Source of the DNA: SM23-32 sp964434535
GTDB taxonomy: Bacteria; Planctomycetota; Brocadiia; SM23-32
Direction: 5' to 3'
Assembly: GCA_964434535.1 (NCBI GenBank)
Contig: CAYSWA010000008.1
Span: 1-64,000 of the forward strand
DNA: 64,000 nucleotides
Shown: piece after piece, positions 16,048-23,405 of the stretch
Position numbering within the stretch: position 1 is the first letter of the stretch
Layout: each line of letters begins with the position of its first letter
Position numbers and translations under genes: made by a program
Notes under the pieces: generated by a model
Seen by the model: the letters and a program-made list of their open reading frames with translations, nothing else
Told to the model about the DNA's origin: nothing
Database searches by the model: none

Positions 16048-17745
16048 TTACATGATGATGCTGGCGAGCTGCTGGAGCAGGTTGTTGGTCACGCGCACGG
16101 TGCGGGAGTTGATCTGGAATCCTTGCTGCGCGATGATCAGCCGGGTGAACTCGCGGGCGATGTCCACGTTGCTGTCCTCCAGCACGTACTGGCGCACGCG
16201 GCCGGCCCGGCCCTGCATCCCGCTGGAATAGACGATGGAGCCGGCGGCGGGCGTGTGGCGGTAGTAGTTGCCGCCGGCCCGCTCCAGGCCCTGCGCATTG
16301 TCGAAGACGGCGATGCGCAAGGCGGCCACCTCCAGCGTCTCGCCGTTGCTGAACGTGCCGCTTATGATACCGGTGGCGTCAATGCTGATGCTCTGCAGGG
16401 CGCCGGTCGCGTAGCCGTCCTGGTCGATGGCCCCGGCCGAGGAAGCCCCGCCCATCTGGGTCAGCCCGTCGTAGAAGCCGATGCGCCCCAGGTCGACTTC
16501 GATGTCCTGGGTCGAGGCGATGCCGGGGAAGTTCAGGCTGATGTCGGCGTCCCACTCCTCAAAGCCGGCGCTGCCGGCCGTGTTGCCGAACGCGTCGGTC
16601 TCGTTGACGCCCTGGTAGATGCCGTTCTCGTCGAAGGTGATGCCGGCGATGCGGCGGTCGGGGATCGTGGTCGCCTCGCTGCAACTGTTGATGACCATGT
16701 CCCAGACGTTCTCCGTCTGGCCGTGGCGCACGAACGTGGCCGTCAGGGAGTGGCTGCGCGCCTGGCGGTCGAAGATGGTGATGTTGGTCGTCTGGGCCGA
16801 GGCGCCGCCGACCTCCAGGTAGTCGAACTCCGCGGGCATGGCGTCCGGCTGCGAAGCGCTGCTCAGGTTCACGTCCATCAGGCTGTAGCCGGCCTCGGTC
16901 TCGCTCACGGTGAGCCGGCCCTCGTCTATCGTGGCCACGCACTCGGCCGGCCCGCCGAAGGTGGCCACGATCGTGTCGAGCAGGTCCTGGATGGTGGTGC
17001 CGTCATTGGCCGCCCCGTAGGTGAAGGTGCCGCTGAGCTGGGTGCCGTCGGTGGCCCGGCCGGTGATGTCGATCGTCTCGCCGTCGGCGAAGTCCTGGAG
17101 TTGGACCACGTCGGCGAACTCGCTGGAGGCGGAGGCCAGCCCGCCGCTGGACAGCTCGTAGGTCATCTGCGATGCCTGGAGCCGCGTGGTCGTGGGGTCG
17201 TAGTCGTCGGCGCTCAGGTTGCCCTTGAAGTCGACCATGGTGGTGCGGCTGCCGGGCAGCTCGGTGCGGTAGGGGATCTGGATCGCCGTGTTGCCGGCCG
17301 ATTGGAAGCCCTCCTCCTCCCCCGTGGTGCCGATGCGCTGCACGCGGTAGCCGCTGGAGGGGTCGACCAGGTAGCCCTCGGCGTCGACGTCGAAGGTGCC
17401 GTCACGGGTGAAGGCGTTCGTCACCCCGTCGTAGACGACGAAGAACCCGTCGCCGTCGAGCGCCAGGTCGAAGTCCTTCTCGGTCGAGGTGAAGCTGCCC
17501 TGCCCCATGCTCTTGGAGACGAGGGCCACTCGCACGCCGAGGCCGGTCTGGATCGGGTTCGTGCCGCCCACGTCCTCGCTGGCGCGCATGCCGCGGCTCA
17601 GCGTCCGCGAGAACATGTCGGAGAACGTGATGCGGTCTTCCTTGAACGAAACGGTGTCGGCGTTGGCGATGTTGTTGCCCGTCACGTTGAGCATCTCCTG
17701 GTATGCCCGCATGCCGAGCACGGCCGTCTGGAGCGAGTTGGACAT
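16048..17745 (-). CDS. flgE: Flagellar hook protein FlgE
   Basis: The 565-residue protein opens MSNSLQTAVLGMRAYQEML followed by GNNIANADTVSFKEDRITF, has DFDLALDGDGFFVVYDG near residue 90 and ends with VDIAREFTRLIIAQQGFQIN and RVTNNLLQQLASIIM. These are hook-type axial ends. It is longer than the 402-residue enteric hook protein because of extra central domains (residues about 170-420). It polymerises into the hook after export. It lies 3 bases behind flgD. Confidence 0.95.
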   Translation of the reverse strand: MSNSLQTAVLGMRAYQEMLNVTGNNIANADTVSFKEDRITFSDMFSRTLSRGMRASEDVGGTNPIQTGLGVRVALVSKSMGQGSFTSTEKDFDLALDGDGFFVVYDGVTNAFTRDGTFDVDAEGYLVDPSSGYRVQRIGTTGEEEGFQSAGNTAIQIPYRTELPGSRTTMVDFKGNLSADDYDPTTTRLQASQMTYELSSGGLASASSEFADVVQLQDFADGETIDITGRATDGTQLSGTFTYGAANDGTTIQDLLDTIVATFGGPAECVATIDEGRLTVSETEAGYSLMDVNLSSASQPDAMPAEFDYLEVGGASAQTTNITIFDRQARSHSLTATFVRHGQTENVWDMVINSCSEATTIPDRRIAGITFDENGIYQGVNETDAFGNTAGSAGFEEWDADISLNFPGIASTQDIEVDLGRIGFYDGLTQMGGASSAGAIDQDGYATGALQSISIDATGIISGTFSNGETLEVAALRIAVFDNAQGLERAGGNYYRHTPAAGSIVYSSGMQGRAGRVRQYVLEDSNVDIAREFTRLIIAQQGFQINSRTVRVTNNLLQQLASIIM

Positions 17746-17748
17746 CGT

Positions 17749-18123
17749 TTACCCTCCCGTTGTCGAGTAGATCCTGCGGATCTCGTCGAGGTTCAGTTCA
17801 AGGCCGTCCACCAGCAGCTTCACGTCGCCGGCCGTGTTGAGCACGGACTCGACCGTGCCCTGCCTCGAGAGGCCGTCCACTTCGTATTCGACCTGCCTGC
17901 CGATCAGCCCGGTGCCGTTGAGCAGCCGCTGGAGCGCCAGCACGTCCTTGAAGCTGGCGTTGAGCGCGTTGAGCGCGTCCACGTTGGTGAGCTGCGCGAG
18001 CTGGCTCACCATCTCGGCGTTGCTCATCGGCTCCTCCGGGTCCTGATTCTGCAACTGGGCTATCAGCATCTTCAGGAACAGGTCCTGCTGTGCGCTCAGC
18101 GCGCTGGAAAGGCTGCTCAGCAT
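17749..18123 (-). CDS. flgD: Hook cap/assembly protein FlgD, short form
   Basis: The 124-residue protein has the conserved FlgD N-terminus: QQDLFLKMLIAQLQNQDPEEP, then MSNAEMVSQLAQLTNVDALN. After residue 75 only a short beta-rich piece (IGRQVEYEVDGL, TVESVLNTAGDVKLLVDG) follows; the Ig-like insert of the 230-residue enteric protein is missing. FlgD caps the growing hook and is replaced by FlgK. It sits between fliK and flgE, the usual order. Confidence 0.9.
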   Translation of the reverse strand: MLSSLSSALSAQQDLFLKMLIAQLQNQDPEEPMSNAEMVSQLAQLTNVDALNALNASFKDVLALQRLLNGTGLIGRQVEYEVDGLSRQGTVESVLNTAGDVKLLVDGLELNLDEIRRIYSTTGG

Positions 18124-18136
18124 CGGCTCTATCTCC

Positions 18137-19711
18137 TTAGACGAGGCAATCGACTCCGCCCGACTCGCTGAAGACGGTCCAGGTGCGGTAGCGCGCCTGC
18201 TCGGCGGCGGCCGACAGGGGCGACCATTCCCCGCCGTCGGGCTCGCGCTCGGTCTGCGGGCCGTATCCGGCGCGCCCGTCCCTGCGGCCAGTCTGGTAGT
18301 CAGCCACTTCCAGGCGGCCGGGGTCCAGCGCGGCCTCCCGCAGGGAGCGGTCCAGGTTGCCCAGCTCCGCGCGCAGCGCCTCCCGCACCTCGACGTTCTC
18401 CACGCGGATGCGCACGTCCAGCTTGCCCTCGACCATCTCGATGTCCAGCTTCATGCGGCCCAGCTCCGGCGGATGGAGCCGGAGGGTCACCTCCGAGCGC
18501 CCGTTGCGGCTGGCGTACTGCGCCTGCTGCACGATGGCGGCCCGCGCCTGGCCGGCCGCCTGGACCGGCGCGCGGCGGACCGGCGCGGCGGCTGCGCCCG
18601 CTTCCTGGGCGTACTGCCGCCAGCCCGGCGCCTCGTTCGCGCCGCTCGGCGGCGCCGGCGTTCGGTCGCCACCCGCTCGCAGGGCGGCCGGCCGGGCCGC
18701 GACGTCGGCCGGCCCCCTGGGTCGGTCCTTCGCGCCGTCCTCGGCCGGGCGCGGCTCGGTCGCCCTCCCTTCGATTGCGCTCACCATGCGAGCCTCGTTC
18801 GCCTGGCCCAGCGCCTCCTTGGAGACATCTGGTTTCGCTTCAGCCGGTTGGCTCTCAGCGCGCTGGCCCTGTTTCGGGGCACCGCCGGGCACCGGCGCAG
18901 GCGCCTGCCGAGGCGGAGCCTCCTGCGGGGGCGCGACGGGCCGGCGCTCGCCGGCTTCCCGGCCTGCGGGACGCTCCGAGGCCGGCCGCTCCTCCCGCGC
19001 AGGCCGGTCGGGGAGCCGCTCGCGCAGAGCCGCCAGCACCTCGCCGGAGCGGCCGGGCGTCTCGAAGGCCCGCTCGGAAGCGCGGGGCAGAGGCCCGCCC
19101 TTCTCCTCGGGGGCATCGGCTTCGGCGGCATCCTGCGGGACGGCGCGCCCCTTCGCCTGAGCCGGCGGCTCGAGTGGCTCGTGCGCCGGCCGCTCCTCAA
19201 CGTTCCGAGCCGCCGTCGCCTCGCCCTCGGCCTCCGTCTCTACTGCGGCGAGCGCCGTCTCCACCGCGGCGGAGGCGGCCGGTTCGGGCTCGGCCGCGGC
19301 ACGCTCCGCCCGGCCCTCGCTGCGCTCGCCCGCGGTCGCCTCGCCGGGGGGCTCGTCCTGCGAACGGGGCTCCGCCTGCCGGTCCTGCGGGCGCTCCGGC
19401 GCCTGCTGGGACGGGGCATCGGGGGACGGCTGCGCGGGCGGCTGCGACGGCGCCTCGGGCGCGGTTTGCGGCCGCTCAGGGGACGGGGCCGGCTCAGCAG
19501 GCGGCGGCTGCTGGAGCTGCGGCGGCGGTTCGGGCGGGGAGCCGGCCGCCGGGCCGGCGCCCTCGATGAACATGTCGAGTATGCCCAGGAAGGTGCCGTC
19601 CGGGATGACCGGGCGGCCCTGCTGCGTCGCCGCTGCGCCGCCGGCGGGGGCCGGCTCGCAGGCACACGATGTCAGATCGGCGGCGAAGTTCACCTGTCGC
19701 GCACTCCGCAC
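18137..19711 (-). CDS. fliK: Hook-length control protein FliK
   Basis: The 524-residue protein has a long Pro/Ala/Glu/Arg-rich, probably disordered region (residues about 50-380) and a C-terminal Flg_hook domain with EVTLRLHPPELGRMKLDIEM, GKLDVRIRVENVEVREALR and LREAALDPGRLEVADYQTG. FliK is exported as a molecular ruler and its C-terminus switches FlhB specificity. The start is GTG 19711, about 22 bases after the predicted sigma54 start site; a second in-frame GTG lies six codons on. No strong ribosome site precedes either. Confidence 0.88.
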   Translation of the reverse strand: MRSARQVNFAADLTSCACEPAPAGGAAATQQGRPVIPDGTFLGILDMFIEGAGPAAGSPPEPPPQLQQPPPAEPAPSPERPQTAPEAPSQPPAQPSPDAPSQQAPERPQDRQAEPRSQDEPPGEATAGERSEGRAERAAAEPEPAASAAVETALAAVETEAEGEATAARNVEERPAHEPLEPPAQAKGRAVPQDAAEADAPEEKGGPLPRASERAFETPGRSGEVLAALRERLPDRPAREERPASERPAGREAGERRPVAPPQEAPPRQAPAPVPGGAPKQGQRAESQPAEAKPDVSKEALGQANEARMVSAIEGRATEPRPAEDGAKDRPRGPADVAARPAALRAGGDRTPAPPSGANEAPGWRQYAQEAGAAAAPVRRAPVQAAGQARAAIVQQAQYASRNGRSEVTLRLHPPELGRMKLDIEMVEGKLDVRIRVENVEVREALRAELGNLDRSLREAALDPGRLEVADYQTGRRDGRAGYGPQTEREPDGGEWSPLSAAAEQARYRTWTVFSESGGVDCLV

Positions 19712-19744
19712 GAGGTCGGTTGACGCTTGTGCGGGCCGACAGGC

Positions 19745-19759
19745 GCAAGAGGTGTGCCA
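19745..19759 (-). promoter_or_regulatory. Sigma54 promoter of the fliK-flgD-flgE operon
   Basis: On the minus strand the sequence is TGGCAC-ACCTC-TTGC, an exact match to the sigma54 core consensus. Transcription should start near 19733, just before the fliK GTG. Confidence 0.85.
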
Positions 19760-19802
19760 GCGGGCGCGGCGCCCGAGCGGAACGCCGCCCGGGGCGCGCC
19801 AG

Positions 19803-19821
19803 AGGGGCCTCAGAGGCCCCT
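19803..19821. other. Strong GC hairpin between two operons
   Basis: AGGGGCC and GGCCCCT form a 7-bp stem around TCAGA. It lies between the 3' end of the fliO-to-lipoprotein run and the fliK promoter. No T-tract follows on either strand, so it is a structured RNA end or processing site at best, not a standard terminator. Confidence 0.4.
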
Positions 19822-19873
19822 GGGGCGTAGGATCAAGGGGCGCGGCCGCCCCCGGGGGCGCAGGGAGAGGGCG

Positions 19874-19906
19874 GGAAAGATCTTCCGCGCCGGGGGAATT
19901 CCTTCC
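19874..19906. promoter_or_regulatory. Tandem enhancer palindromes upstream of fliK
   Basis: GGAAAGATCTTCC (19874-19886) and GGGAATTCCTTCC (19894-19906) are separated by 7 bases, centres 20 bp apart. They lie about 147 and 167 bp upstream of the predicted fliK start, almost the same geometry as at flgF. The first copy is identical to one before flgB. Confidence 0.68.
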
Positions 19907-19916
19907 CGCCCGGCGC

Positions 19917-20582
19917 TCAGGCCGCTTCGCCCTCCGGGGCCGGCGCCGGCTCGGCCTCCAGCGTGCGCGCCAGCCGGTCGGCCACGCGGTCGGCCACGAA
20001 GCGCAGGAAGTAGTGGGGCGAGGTCACGAAGAGCTGCGGCCCGAAGCGGCAGTCGTCGCTGCCGTAGTTGCGCCGGTAGTATTCGTCGATCGCCCCGCGC
20101 GCCTGCTGCTCGCCGGCGTCCCAGCTCTGCGAGAGCTCGAAGGGCACCTCGCCGGTGCCGGTGTCGATCACCTTGACGCTGAGGTGGACCGACGGCTTCC
20201 AATACGGATTGTGCTCGTCGACCGAGCCGATGACCAGCGCGTCGGCCAGGTACTCGCGCCGTATCCGCGCCAGCACGCTGACGGGCACGCGGCCGCCGGT
20301 GAAGGGATCGCCGAGCTCGGGCAGGTCGCAGGCCGGGATCACGATCACGTCGGTCGAGGCGGCGCGCTGGGAGAGCTTCTCCCGCAGCACGGCGGCGAAC
20401 TCCTCCGTCGCAGAAGCATACTGCGTGCGGTTGCGGAACTCGGCGATGGCCACCCGCCCGTAGCGCAGCGCCAGCCGGGCAGGCGGCTGTGGCGGCGGCA
20501 TCAGCACCGAGCAGCCGGCGGCGAGCAGCAGGGCCGCCCCGGCCGAGGCGAGCATTCCCGTCCTGCGAGTGTGCCGGTTCAT
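19917..20582 (-). CDS. Outer-envelope lipoprotein, CsgG/FlgT-like fold suspected
   Basis: A 221-residue protein with a lipoprotein signal peptide: the stretch MLASAGAALLLAAGC gives a lipobox LAAGC. The mature part begins with RYGRVAIAEFRNRTQYASA and FAAVLREKLSQ, followed by ADALVIGSVDEHNPYW and VHLSVKVIDTGTGEV. This is the pattern of CsgG- and FlgT-like lipoproteins, where a strand plus AxxFxN is followed by a helix and an xxxxGxV segment. It ends the operon that includes fliA. A role at the outer-membrane end of the motor is plausible but unproved. Its ATG overlaps the preceding stop (ATGA). Confidence 0.62.
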   Translation of the reverse strand: MNRHTRRTGMLASAGAALLLAAGCSVLMPPPQPPARLALRYGRVAIAEFRNRTQYASATEEFAAVLREKLSQRAASTDVIVIPACDLPELGDPFTGGRVPVSVLARIRREYLADALVIGSVDEHNPYWKPSVHLSVKVIDTGTGEVPFELSQSWDAGEQQARGAIDEYYRRNYGSDDCRFGPQLFVTSPHYFLRFVADRVADRLARTLEAEPAPAPEGEAA

Positions 20583-21091
20583 TGTCCCGACGCCTCCTTC
20601 TCAAAGCCGCGCAGCAGCATCAGTATCTGCTGGAGCACCTCGATCTCGGCCTCCTCGTAGCTGCGCATCTCGTCGCGGAAGCCGAGCACGTCGGCCTTCC
20701 ACTGCTCCAGCGACCCCTCCATGGCCTGGATGCGCCCGTCGTAGGTGGCCAGTTGGGCGCGCAGATCCTCGATGGCCTTGTCCTTCTCGGCCACAGTCTG
20801 TTCGAGGGCGGCGACGGTCTCCTTGAGGCGCTCGTTCTCGGCGCGGGCCTCGGCCAGCTTCTCCAGCGTGCGGTCGAGCGTCTCGGTCAGCGCGGGGGCG
20901 GGCGAGCCGAGCCGCACGTCGGGGGCCGGCTCGGGCGCGACAGCGGGCCCTTCCGCCTCGGCCGCCGGCGTCTGCGCGGACGGCGGCGGGGCCACCTCGA
21001 CCTCCTGGCCCGCGCCGCTGCCGAGCGCGCATGACATGCCGCAGGCCAGGCCGACCAGGAACACGGCGAGCCTAAGCATCCTTGCTCTCAT
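20579..21091 (-). CDS. Secreted coiled-coil protein
   Basis: A 170-residue protein with an N-terminal signal sequence (LRLAVFLVGLACGMSCALG), a Pro/Ala/Glu-rich linker to about residue 65 and a strong heptad coiled coil from about 70 to 160 (LEKLAEARAENERLKETVAA, EKDKAIEDLRAQLATYDG). Cysteines in the signal region do not form a good lipobox. No family is recognised. ATG 21091 has AAGGAGAGG upstream and overlaps the preceding gene by 20 bases. It pairs with the lipoprotein downstream, which suggests a joint periplasmic function. Confidence 0.65.
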   Translation of the reverse strand: MRARMLRLAVFLVGLACGMSCALGSGAGQEVEVAPPPSAQTPAAEAEGPAVAPEPAPDVRLGSPAPALTETLDRTLEKLAEARAENERLKETVAALEQTVAEKDKAIEDLRAQLATYDGRIQAMEGSLEQWKADVLGFRDEMRSYEEAEIEVLQQILMLLRGFEKEASGQ

Positions 21092-21356
21092 CGTCCTCTC
21101 CTTGAGCGAAGTACTCGCATTCCAGCGTCATCTCGCGCCCGCAGGGGCAGCGGACGGTGATCCTCTGCACGGTGCCGTCGTCGGCCTTGACGATGCTGAC
21201 CTCCGGCTCGCCGGGCGCGTCTTGCTGCGGGGGGGCGGCCGGGCTCGGCCGGGGCAGCCCGGGCGCGGGGATGCGCGCCGCTTCGGGGCGCAGGGCCACG
21301 TCATCGCGTTTGAGCAGGCGGTGGCGCCCCTCGGCGCATGCCTCAGCCATGGTCAT
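21072..21356 (-). CDS. Small uncharacterised protein with CPCG motif
   Basis: The 94-residue protein has a basic N-terminus, a Pro-rich linker (residues 27-48) and a C-terminal part, VSIVKADDGTVQRITVRCPC followed by GREMTLECEY. The Cys residues (CPCG and EC) might bind a metal, but a full four-ligand site is not seen. It overlaps the preceding gene by four bases (ATGA) and the following gene by 20, so it is very likely translated. Function unknown. Confidence 0.55.
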   Translation of the reverse strand: MTMAEACAEGRHRLLKRDDVALRPEAARIPAPGLPRPSPAAPPQQDAPGEPEVSIVKADDGTVQRITVRCPCGREMTLECEYFAQGEDDESKDA

Positions 21357-21589
21357 GTCCTCAGGTCAATGTTGTGCCCCAGCGGGGTGTCGTCGTCGGG
21401 CTCGGGCCCGGCCTCGTCGGGCTTGCGGCCCCGGGCGTCGCCTTCGTCCCCGGCGGCCTTGTCCTCGTCTTCGAGCGCCTCGGCCAGCTTCTTGCGGAAG
21501 CGCTCCTCGTTCTCTTCCCTGTCTTCGCGGGAGACCTCGCGGACTCGGCGCGGCACAGGGATCCTGACGGGCCTGATCTCATCGGCCAT
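21353..21589 (-). CDS. Small highly charged protein behind fliA
   Basis: A 78-residue protein, very rich in Asp, Glu, Arg and Lys, without hydrophobic core; residues 15-45 (REVSREDREENEERFRKKLA) should form one charged helix and the tail looks disordered. It overlaps the fliA end by 11 bases and the next gene by 4. It is not recognised; such short acidic proteins can be sigma-factor or secretion partners, but nothing in the sequence shows that. Confidence 0.5.
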   Translation of the reverse strand: MADEIRPVRIPVPRRVREVSREDREENEERFRKKLAEALEDEDKAAGDEGDARGRKPDEAGPEPDDDTPLGHNIDLRT

Positions 21590-22331
21590 GGCTCCCCTCC
21601 AGTTTCCGCGTCAGGTTGTAGAGCGCACGGGTGTGCAGTTGAGATACGCGCCCTTCGGTCACGCCGAGGATCTCGGCCATCTCGGCCATGTAGAGGTCCT
21701 CGTAGTAGTACATGACGATGATCTGGCGCTCTCGCTCGGGCAGCTCGGCGATGGCTTCGGCGAGCCGCTCCACGCGCTCCTGGTGCTCCAGGTGCTCCAG
21801 GGGCGTGGCGGCGTCGGCGGCGACCAGCTCCTCCAGCGCGCTGGCCTCGCCCTCGCCGGTGCGCACGCGGTCCTGGAGCGATCCGACGTTGTCCCATTTC
21901 TCGTACGAGAGGTAGCGGACGACCTCCTGCTCGTCCATGTCGGCCTCGGCGGCCAGCTCCTCGATGCTCGGCTTGCGGGCGTGGCGGGCGCGGAACTCGC
22001 GGATGCACTGCCGCAGCCGGCTGAGGCGCTCGCGGGAGGACTTGCCGAGCATGTCGCTGCGGCGCAGGCAGTCCACGATGGCGCCCCGGATGCGGCTGTA
22101 GGCGAAGGTGGAGAACTTGACCCCCCGGCTCAGGTCGAAGCGGTGCGCCGCCTCCACCAGCCCCAGCGTGCCCGCGCTGATCAGGTCGTCCTCGGACAGC
22201 GAGGGGTCGAGCCCGACCCGGATGCGCCCGGCGATCCGCTTGACCAGGCCCAGGTGGCTCGTGACGAGCTGCTTGATGAACCCGTCGGGCTGGCGGGCCT
22301 CTTCGTAAGCTGTCTCGGCCGGTGTCGCCAT
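21579..22331 (-). CDS. fliA: Flagellar sigma factor FliA (sigma28)
   Basis: The 250-residue protein has the FliA region 2 (DDLISAGTLGLVEAAHRFDL, then GVKFSTFAYSRIRGAIVDCL) and region 4 (LPERERQIIVMYYYEDL, with MAEMAEILGVTEGRVSQLHT). It lacks region 1.1, as sigma28 factors do. It should transcribe late genes; matching promoters are seen before fliC and flgM in this window, and the anti-sigma factor FlgM is encoded at 49248. It sits downstream of flhG, a common order. Confidence 0.95.
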   Translation of the reverse strand: MATPAETAYEEARQPDGFIKQLVTSHLGLVKRIAGRIRVGLDPSLSEDDLISAGTLGLVEAAHRFDLSRGVKFSTFAYSRIRGAIVDCLRRSDMLGKSSRERLSRLRQCIREFRARHARKPSIEELAAEADMDEQEVVRYLSYEKWDNVGSLQDRVRTGEGEASALEELVAADAATPLEHLEHQERVERLAEAIAELPERERQIIVMYYYEDLYMAEMAEILGVTEGRVSQLHTRALYNLTRKLEGSHGR

Positions 22332-22346
22332 CTTCCCTTCCTGCCG

Positions 22347-22568
22347 TCAGGCTCCTTCCCCGTCGCCGCGCGCGCGCATCGCGTCGTAGAACACGCTGAG
22401 GGCGATGGCGGCGCAGACCCAGAAGATCGGGCCTGCGACCGCCGCGCAGAGGCCGGCGCGCCGGGCCGCCACCAGCGGCGGACACCCGCAGAGCAGCGCC
22501 GCCAGCAGGCCGCCGCAGAAGGCGGTGATCGCCCCGAGCAGCCCGATGTTGCGTGGCAGCTTACTCAT
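22347..22568 (-). CDS. Small two-helix membrane protein
   Basis: The 73-residue protein has two hydrophobic segments (about residues 8-28 and 40-62) joined by a short CPPLVAARR loop, and a charged C-terminus. It overlaps the flhG stop by 8 bases and ends 15 bases before fliA, so it is probably translated with them. No family recognised. Location between flhG and fliA suggests a membrane role tied to flagellar placement or export, but this is only positional. Confidence 0.6.
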   Translation of the reverse strand: MSKLPRNIGLLGAITAFCGGLLAALLCGCPPLVAARRAGLCAAVAGPIFWVCAAIALSVFYDAMRARGDGEGA

Positions 22569-23385
22569 TGGCCGCCTCGCCGATGGTCTTGAAGAACCGT
22601 CCCAAGTCGGCCCCGCCGTCGCGGGCGGCGCTGATGATGCGCGCGGCGATCTTGCGCACGTCGCGGCTGCACGGCGAGCCGGCGTAGTGCGTCAGGAACG
22701 CCACCTGCCGCCGGGTCGCCTCGCCGACCGTGTCGTCCATGCCGATTGCGCCTATGTACTGCACCTGCAGGCCCAGGAAACGCCGGGCGGCAGTGCGCAG
22801 GCGGTCGAAGCTGCGGATCGCCTCCTCCTTGCCCTGGCAGCGGTTCATGATGACCGAGACGGGCACGCGCCGGGCCTCCGGCCGCTTGCTGAAGACCTTC
22901 AACAGGGCGTAGGCGTCGGTCAGCGCGGTCGGCTCGGGGTTGACCACCAGCAGCACTTCGTCGGACGCGCAGAGCGTGCGCACAACGCCCGGGGAGATGC
23001 CGGGCGCCGTGTCCACGACGACGAAGTCCATGCCCGCGCAGTATCGCTCCACCTTCGCCAGCACGCCGTCCACCTCGCCGTCGTCGAGCATGGCGAGCTC
23101 CTCGACCCCGGAGGCGCCGGGCAGTATCCTGAGCCCGCGCGGCCCCTGCACCACGATGTCCTCCAGCTCGCATTCGCCCGCCAGCACGTCGCGCAGCGTG
23201 CGCCGCACGTCGAGCCCCAGCAGCACGTCGACGTTGCCGAGCCCGAGGTCTGCGTCGAGCAGCAGCACATCCAACTTGAAAAGGCGCAGGCAGAGGGCCA
23301 GGTTCACCGCGAGGTTCGTCTTGCCCGTGCCGCCCTTGCCGCTGGTGACGGCGAGGATGCGCGGCTTGGCGGCGGTGCGGCTCAT
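22561..23385 (-). CDS. flhG: FlhG (FleN/YlxH), MinD-type ATPase of flagellar number control
   Basis: The 274-residue protein has the deviant Walker A SGKGGTGKTNLAVNLAL at residue 15, LLLDADLGLGNVDVLLGL and DFVVVDTAPGISPGVV, the MinD/ParA ATPase motifs of FlhG. In other bacteria FlhG limits flagellar number and stimulates the GTPase FlhF. The usual flhF gene between flhA and flhG is absent: flhG starts only 20 bases after flhA. The C-terminus ends ADLGRFFKTIGEAANE. Confidence 0.92.
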   Translation of the reverse strand: MSRTAAKPRILAVTSGKGGTGKTNLAVNLALCLRLFKLDVLLLDADLGLGNVDVLLGLDVRRTLRDVLAGECELEDIVVQGPRGLRILPGASGVEELAMLDDGEVDGVLAKVERYCAGMDFVVVDTAPGISPGVVRTLCASDEVLLVVNPEPTALTDAYALLKVFSKRPEARRVPVSVIMNRCQGKEEAIRSFDRLRTAARRFLGLQVQYIGAIGMDDTVGEATRRQVAFLTHYAGSPCSRDVRKIAARIISAARDGGADLGRFFKTIGEAANE

Positions 23386-23405
23386 CTGATCTCTCCCGTT
23401 GCGTC

